From positions 1 to 6,505 of the forward strand of contig CALDNG010000366.1 in NCBI GenBank assembly GCA_937915285.1: 6,505 nucleotides of DNA, given 5' to 3'. Within the stretch, counting starts at the first letter, position 1. Every line of letters begins with the position of its first letter. Below the pieces are notes generated by a model that did no database searches, was not told the DNA's origin, and saw nothing but the letters and a program-made list of their open reading frames with translations. This DNA is from an uncultured Desulfomonile sp. GTDB taxonomy: Bacteria > Desulfobacterota > Desulfomonilia > Desulfomonilales > Desulfomonilaceae. Below, one piece after another: positions 1 through 5,000 of this stretch. The position numbers and the translations under genes are program-made.

Positions 1-307
1 CATTAAGCTGGTCGTAACTTCCGGTTTCGAGAGCCAAATCAAAAATACCGTACTGTGAACTGTTGATCTTGGCCCTCTGTAATGTCGCCATTCCCCCGCC
101 CATTCCCAACTCACTCCTGAAAGTGCTTGAGATACCACCTGGAGGCAACAGGGGCCCCATGAATTTCTGGATTGAGTTCATAGGCAAGAGAGAACCTAAA
201 CCAGAATCGGGGAACTGCGCGTGTGCGTCCCGTTCGCCTGATCCAAAAAAAAGGACGAACGAGACGACAATTATTAATATGGGCTTATAGATGGGGACTT
301 TTCCCAT
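1..307 (-). CDS. Exported protein of unknown function, N-terminal part (runs off left edge)
   Basis: An open frame starts at ATG 307-305 and stays open to the window edge, giving 102 residues with no stop. The N-terminus is a textbook Sec signal peptide: Lys at residues 3 and 8, a hydrophobic core at about residues 9-22 (PILIIVVSFVLFFG), then a polar stretch ending in Ala-His-Ala, so cleavage is expected after Ala30, before Gln31. The mature part begins QFPDSGLG, is rich in Gly, Pro, Ser and Met, and has a GMGGGMA run near residues 68-74. I do not recognise a family. An SD-like AGAAGGG (318-312) sits 4 bases before the ATG. The gene lies 93 bases downstream of hdrB on the same strand, but a possible promoter lies in between, and an exported product is an odd partner for a cytoplasmic Hdr complex. 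It is probably a separate unit. The coding call is fairly secure from signal peptide plus SD; the function is unknown. Confidence 0.72.
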   Translation of the reverse strand, partial: MGKVPIYKPILIIVVSFVLFFGSGERDAHAQFPDSGLGSLLPMNSIQKFMGPLLPPGGISSTFRSELGMGGGMATLQRAKINSSQYGIFDLALETGSYDQLN

Positions 308-347
308 GAGGCCCTTCTAGTCCATGATAGATTAATTACTAGAGGGG

Positions 348-377
348 ATTTAATCACATTTGAGCTTGTCTCGTCAA
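348..377 (-). promoter_or_regulatory. Possible sigma70-type promoter for the exported-protein gene
   Basis: On the minus strand, TTGACG (377-372; 5 of 6 match to the -35 consensus) is followed after 18 bases by TTAAAT (353-348; 4 of 6 match to the -10 consensus). This would start transcription about 30-35 bases before the ATG at 307. The surrounding 308-360 stretch is AT-rich, as promoters often are. The spacing is slightly long and the -10 is imperfect, so this is only a candidate. The -35 lies inside the overlapping dyads at 363-389. Confidence 0.3.
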
Positions 378-389
378 GCTAATTGACGA
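363..389 (-). repeat. Two overlapping, mutually exclusive inverted repeats downstream of hdrB
   Basis: Two perfect dyads share bases. TCGTCAA (371-377) pairs with TTGACGA (383-389) around a 5-base loop, and AGCTTG (363-368) pairs with CAAGCT (375-380) around a 6-base loop. In RNA only one can form at a time. Neither is followed by a T tract on either strand, so neither is a standard intrinsic terminator. They lie 12 bases after the hdrB stop and could be 3'-end structure of the hdr mRNA, an operator, or chance. Confidence 0.4.
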
Positions 390-400
390 TGTAAGGGGGC

Positions 401-1252
401 CTACATTAGTCCTTTCGAGGCCAGCATGGAGTTAGGCGAAACAATATGTTTTTCAAACCATCGCGGCGCCTGCGAATCCTTGAGTGCGATTCCGATGAGT
501 TCCGTCAGATAGAGAATCGGCATGCTATAATTTTTGCCTGCCAGTTTCGATATGTCTGCCTGACGGGTATCCAGGTTTGCCTGACACATGGGACAGAGCG
601 TCACGATTGCATCAGCCTTGACCGCTATGGCCATGTCTATGATTTTTCTGGAAAGCTTGAGTACCAGGTCTGTCCTGGTTACGGCCAGTGACCCTCCGCA
701 ACAGTCTGTCTTGTAAGGCCAGCTAAGAACCTCTGCCCCAATGGTCTCCATTATCACGTCCATCTGCCTGGGGTTTTCCGCATCATCGGGTTCAACTACT
801 TCGATGGGTCGAACCGCCAGGCATCCGTAATAGGTGACTACCTTCAGACCCTCCAGAGGCCTGGAGCTTCTTTCCTTGATTCTCGCAAGGACGTCCTGTC
901 TGTAGAGCATGTCTATGCCGGACATGATGCCTATCTCGCCCTTGAACGGAAACTGTTTTGAAAGATAGTCACTTTCAAGGATCCTTCTCGAGGCCGCCTT
1001 CATGCGGACATGACATCCTGCGCATGGCGCCACCACATCCCGTCCCAGCCTTTCTGCGGTTATGAGATCCCTGGCGGGTAAAGCCGCTTCCAGGTATGAA
1101 TCCACCATGTGAGCGGACGAAGCTCCACAGCATGCCCAATCAGGTAATTCCTTCAGCTTCACTCCGAGCTTCTCTGATACACTGCGAAAGGATTCATCCA
1201 ATTCCTGGGCGGAACCCTTCAAGCTACAACCGGGGTAATAAGTAAATTCCAT
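401..1252 (-). CDS. hdrB: HdrB-like subunit of heterodisulfide reductase (two CCG domains)
   Basis: The protein is the catalytic-type subunit of Hdr complexes, cytoplasmic. In methanogens HdrB reduces the CoM-S-S-CoB disulfide at two noncubane [4Fe-4S] clusters; the bacterial substrate is generally not that compound and is unknown here. Both cysteine-rich CCG domains are complete: Cys9, Cys41-Cys42, Cys77 and Cys80, then Cys144, Cys184-Cys185, Cys220 and Cys223, matching C-x31-39-CC-x34-36-CxxC. All ten ligands are present, so it should be functional. The length, 283 residues, is normal for HdrB. I chose ATG 1252 because GAGGAA (1263-1258) lies 5 bases upstream; the in-frame GTG at 1255 directly before it is too close to that SD. 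It ends at TAG 403-401. It lies 82 bases after hdrC, across a terminator-like hairpin, and is the last hdr gene. The order A-C-B and the shared strand support one complex. The physiological acceptor is inferred to be a disulfide or similar compound only from the family. Confidence 0.93.
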   Translation of the reverse strand: MEFTYYPGCSLKGSAQELDESFRSVSEKLGVKLKELPDWACCGASSAHMVDSYLEAALPARDLITAERLGRDVVAPCAGCHVRMKAASRRILESDYLSKQFPFKGEIGIMSGIDMLYRQDVLARIKERSSRPLEGLKVVTYYGCLAVRPIEVVEPDDAENPRQMDVIMETIGAEVLSWPYKTDCCGGSLAVTRTDLVLKLSRKIIDMAIAVKADAIVTLCPMCQANLDTRQADISKLAGKNYSMPILYLTELIGIALKDSQAPRWFEKHIVSPNSMLASKGLM

Positions 1253-1276
1253 CACGCTTCCTCATGAGCCAGAATG

Positions 1277-1305
1277 AAAAAAATGGCTGTCGCCGAAGCG
1301 CAGCC
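1277..1305 (-). terminator. Intrinsic-terminator-like hairpin between hdrC and hdrB
   Basis: Read on the minus strand, GGCTG-CGC-TTCG-GCG-A-CAGCC forms an 8-bp GC-rich stem with one bulged A and a UUCG tetraloop closed by C-G, an unusually stable loop. It is followed by one A and then seven T (1283-1277). This is the classic intrinsic terminator layout, 29 bases after the hdrC stop. The hdrB SD begins only 13 bases past the T tract, so full termination would cut hdrB off from the operon. Partial read-through or attenuation is more likely than a true operon end. Confidence 0.62.
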
Positions 1306-1334
1306 GTTGCATGGTCATAAAGCAGTTGCCAGTT

Positions 1335-1883
1335 TTATTTCAAACCGGATTTCTTGAACACCTGTCTGACTTCGCTCAAGCTGCCCGTTTTCTGCGGAAG
1401 AAGATGCAACTTACCTTTCTTGAACATCTGCATGCCCAATTCCATGTCATCGAAATACTTTTTGGTCCGCAATTTGTACATTCCGATAAGGAATAGTTCG
1501 TAAACCCGACCGAAGGTCTTGATGGTATCCATGAATGTCTTGTGGAATACAGGAACCGGAGATCCCTTTGTATCCATTTTGTCTCTAAGTATCTGGTGTC
1601 TAATGGGATCGAGCAGGGCGGGGACGTCAATACCGTTAGGGCATCTGGCGCCACAGGTATGGCAAGTGAGGCAAAGCCAAATACTTTTTGAAGCAGCAAT
1701 TTTGTCAAGATCGCCCAGAACTGCCAATCTGACCATTTGATGGGGCATCAGATCCATCTCAGAGGCGACCGGGCAACCGGCTGAGCATTTGCCACACTGA
1801 TAGCACTGGTTGATAACCGACGCCAGATCGGCCGGAGGCGCCGCTACTCTTCCCGATGAGGTTGCATAACCTGTCTGAAGCAT
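1335..1883 (-). CDS. hdrC: HdrC-like iron-sulfur subunit of heterodisulfide reductase
   Basis: A small cytoplasmic electron-relay protein that in Hdr complexes carries electrons from HdrA to HdrB through two [4Fe-4S] clusters. With the start chosen here it has 182 residues, the usual HdrC size. The two ferredoxin motifs are Cys27, 30, 33 and 37 (CYQCGKCSAGCP) and Cys71, 74, 77 and 81 (CLTCHTCGARCP). The tail after them is long and helical, with the KKGKLHLLPQK stretch near the end typical of HdrC. I chose ATG 1883 because AAAGGGAG (1897-1890) lies 6 bases before it. The frame is open to another ATG at 1967, which would add 28 charged residues (210 in total), but that ATG has no SD; an in-frame TAA lies five codons further up. 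It ends at TAA 1337-1335. It sits between hdrA and hdrB on the same strand. The family call is secure and the exact start is not. Confidence 0.92.
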   Translation of the reverse strand: MLQTGYATSSGRVAAPPADLASVINQCYQCGKCSAGCPVASEMDLMPHQMVRLAVLGDLDKIAASKSIWLCLTCHTCGARCPNGIDVPALLDPIRHQILRDKMDTKGSPVPVFHKTFMDTIKTFGRVYELFLIGMYKLRTKKYFDDMELGMQMFKKGKLHLLPQKTGSLSEVRQVFKKSGLK

Positions 1884-1889
1884 CTGTTT

Positions 1890-1897
1890 CTCCCTTT
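1890..1897 (-). promoter_or_regulatory. Ribosome binding site that decides the hdrC start
   Basis: On the minus strand AAAGGGAG (1897-1890) is followed by six bases and ATG 1883. The alternative upstream ATG at 1967 is preceded by a run of T after CCG, with no purine-rich SD. This site therefore favours the 182-residue form of HdrC. If the longer form were used, the same bases would code for Glu-Arg-Glu. Confidence 0.5.
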
Positions 1898-1998
1898 CGG
1901 ATCCTGAAAGCTTGAGGCGATTGTGTTCCTCTTCAATTTCGGTCCGACAATAGAGCGTGTAACTCATAAAAACGGTTTCTGTTTAAATATTTTTTTTA

Positions 1999-2027
1999 GG
2001 ACAGGAGACTTCTCGAAGCTCCTGTCC
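1999..2027. repeat. Strong inverted repeat between hdrA and hdrC
   Basis: GGACAGGAG (1999-2007) pairs perfectly with CTCCTGTCC (2019-2027). Inside, CTT/AAG can extend the stem past one bulged base, leaving a 4-base loop. A run of eight T (1990-1997, plus strand) flanks it on the left. For hdr transcripts this gives a stem followed by eight A, so it is not an intrinsic terminator; on the other strand the T run precedes the stem, which also does not fit. It lies in the untranslated stretch between the hdrA stop and the hdrC start. Possible roles are mRNA stabilisation or processing between the cistrons, or a protein-binding dyad. Confidence 0.65.
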
Positions 2028-2066
2028 CTGAAATCCACCCATCTTGAGGCTACCATGGGCTAACCT

Positions 2067-5000
2067 CTATGACGCTTCTCCCAAGAGGGCGTCGATTTCC
2101 GAGAACACCTGGTCATCACGGAAATGTGAAAGGTCAATGGCGTTACCCGGACAAACCGAAGCGCATATTCCACATCCCTGACACAGAGCCGGGACGATTT
2201 CGGCCTTGTGGTCCTCGTTAATGAAAGGCGCTCCGTATGGGCAAAGCCTGACACAAGTCAGACAGACTGCGCACTTGTTGGGATCCACCTTTGAAATAAC
2301 CCCAGGGAATGTCATCTTTTCCTGACTCAACAGTATCGACGCACGCTGTGCGGCGGCTGTCGCCTGGGCTATCGATTCATCAATCGGTTTTGGATAATGT
2401 GAAAGTCCAGCTAGAAACACACCCTCAGTCGTGAAATCGACTGGCCGCAGTTTCATGTGGGCCTCGACAAAGTATCCGTATGAATTTACCGTGACCTTGA
2501 ACTGGCGCCCAATCTTGTGGTTTGTTTCCGCCGGCTGTATTGCAGCGGCGAGGGTTAACAGGTCGGCCGGAATGGTAATTTCCTGATCCAGGGCCATGTC
2601 CCTGACCTTGACCAGCACCCGGTCTCCCGAGGCCTCTACAATAGGCTTGGCGTCGGTATCAAACCTTATGAATATGGTTCCGGCCCTCCTGGATTCGGCA
2701 TAATACTTCTCCAGTAATCCGTAAGTCCTCAAGTCCCTGTAAAGAACATAGACCTTGGCGTCAGGGCTCAGTTCCTTCAGTCTCTCCGCCAGCCTGACCG
2801 AACCGGCGCAGCATATCTTCGAACAGTATGGGCGCTCCTCACATCGGGAGCCTACACACTGTATGAACACAGCATTTTTTATCTTCTTCAGACTGGGGTC
2901 TCCAGCCAGAATGCGCTCTTCGAGTGAATGCTGTGTCTCAACCGCCTTATGCTCACCATACAGATATTCAGTCGGTTTTGATTCAAGAGCGCCGGTCGCG
3001 ATAATGGCCGCTCCAAATTCTATTTCAGTTGGCTCTGATCCATTGGTAAGTTTTGCAATCTTTCCTTTGAAATGACCAACATGCCCGGACATATCGCCAA
3101 ACTCTGAATTCTTGAATATTTCAATTTTGGGGTGTTTTTCAACCCTTGATGTCAATTCCTCTACGAAAGGTTTGACCATCTCACCATGGATGGTTTTTTC
3201 TATGGATTTAGCGTTTCCACCGAGCCCGTCGCCTTGTTCCACAAGAAAAACCTTGAACCCCTGATCAGCCAGGTTCGCCGCCGATGTCATTCCTGCAACG
3301 CCACCGCCAATGACCAGAGCGTTCGGAACAACCTCCATCTTTGATTTCTGCAGCGGTCTCAAGAGCCTGGCTCTGGCGATAGCCATTCTGGACAGGTCCA
3401 TGGCCTTTATGGTCGCGTCCGGCTTGTGAGTGGCGTGAACCCATGAGCACTGGTCACGAATGTTCGTCATGGTGAAGAGGTAAGGATTGAGTCCCGCCTT
3501 CTCCATTGTGAGCTGGAACATCGGTTCATGAGTCCTCGGGCTGCAGGATGAAACCACAACCCTGTTGAGATTGTGTTCCTTGATTATGTCAAGGAATTGC
3601 TCCTGGCAGTCCTGAGAGCATGTGAAAAGCTTCTCATCCGCGTAAACCACGTTTGGGAGCGTTTTAACGTGCTCAACCACCTTGGGGACGTCTACCACGT
3701 TGGCGATGTTGATTCCGCACCTACAGATGAATACCCCGATCCTGGGTTCTTCTCCTGACACATCACGTTGTGGTGGAAATTCCTGCTTGGTGGCGAGGGT
3801 GTTCCTGGCAGGGTAGAGCAGTCTTGATGATGCTCCAGCCGCTGCTGATGCTTCCATGACAGTTTGAGGTATGTCCTTGGGGCCCTGAAACATTCCGGCC
3901 ACGAAAATTCCGTCACGATTTGTCTGAACCGGTTCGAAAGACGAAGTCGAACAGAAGGCCGAATTATCAAGCTCGATTCCAAGCTGTTTGGCCAACTCGA
4001 TAGATTCTTCCGATGTCTTCAGACCAACCGCCAGGACAACCATATCGAAGGTTTCGGTTATCAGGTTCTGGGTCTCATCCAGGTATGTAATGTGCAAATT
4101 GTTTGTCAGAGGATCTTCAATGACTCTGGATACCATTGACCTGACAAAGCGAACCGTTCCCGAATTCTTGGCCCTCTCATAGTAAGCGTCAAAATCTTTT
4201 CCATAAGCGCGTATGTCCATATAGAAGATCGTGGGCTCAATATTCGGGTCGTGTTCCTTGGCGATTACCGCTTCCTTTATTGAGGCCATGCAGCAAATTG
4301 AACTACAGTGAGGCATGCCTTTCTGCGGGTCGCGAGAACCAACACACTGGATCCAGGCTACTTTCTTCGGGTGATGGCCGTCTGAAGGTCTCTTGACCTC
4401 TCCGGCGTTCGGACCGGAAGCGCTCAGTATGCGCTCGAACTCCATGTTCGTGACTACATTCGCGGCTGTTCCATACGAGAATTCGCCCCTGACCTTGGTA
4501 GGATCGAGCATCTCATAACCGGTGGTCAGGATTACCGTTCCAACATCGAATTCGAGTATTTCTTCTTCCATGAAGTGGTCGATGGCCTGGGCAGGGCATG
4601 CCTTCACGCACTCCATACATTCCGAACAGACACCACAATTGAGGCATCGATTTGCCTCCCTCAAAGCCTCTTCCTCAGGGAACGCCAATTCAATCTCATC
4701 GAATGATTTGCGCTGAGCAACCGATATTTCAGGCGCAACAGCCCGTTTCTCGGCCTTCATCTCTGGAATCGGCGGATATTGTGGATTCTCAGGAAATGTC
4801 ACCGGCCTGTATGCCGTCATGTCCCATCCATTGATGTGGCGGTGCATGGATTCGGCGGCTTCCTTGCCCGCGGCAACGGCCTTGACAACCATCGAAGGAC
4901 CTGTCACCACATCTCCACCGGCAAACACTCCCTTGAGTGTAGTTTCAAGCGTCACGGGATCAACTTGCAGCCGTCGATTGGCAATAGTAGATATTCCGGA

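Noticed and set aside
63..290. Plus-strand frame of 75 residues near the left edge
   Set aside because: It lies entirely opposite the minus-strand exported-protein frame, which has an SD and a convincing signal peptide. The plus-strand product shows no recognisable features.
317..342. CTAGT...ACTAG inverted repeat near the SD of the exported-protein gene
   Set aside because: It has only five base pairs around a 16-base AT-rich loop, too weak to claim as an operator or an RNA switch.
1376..1708. Minus-strand frame of 110 residues overlapping hdrC in another frame
   Set aside because: The hdrC frame carries both ferredoxin motifs across the same bases; the alternative frame has no motif and no plausible SD-linked role.
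1999..2027. Reading the hdrA-hdrC dyad as an intrinsic terminator
   Set aside because: On the hdr strand the stem is followed by A residues. On the plus strand the T run precedes the stem. Neither order gives a U tract after the hairpin.
2046..2067. Weak dyad GAGG...CCTC around CCATGG at the hdrA stop codon
   Set aside because: It needs a two-base bulge and a mismatch to fold, and has no T tract; likely chance.
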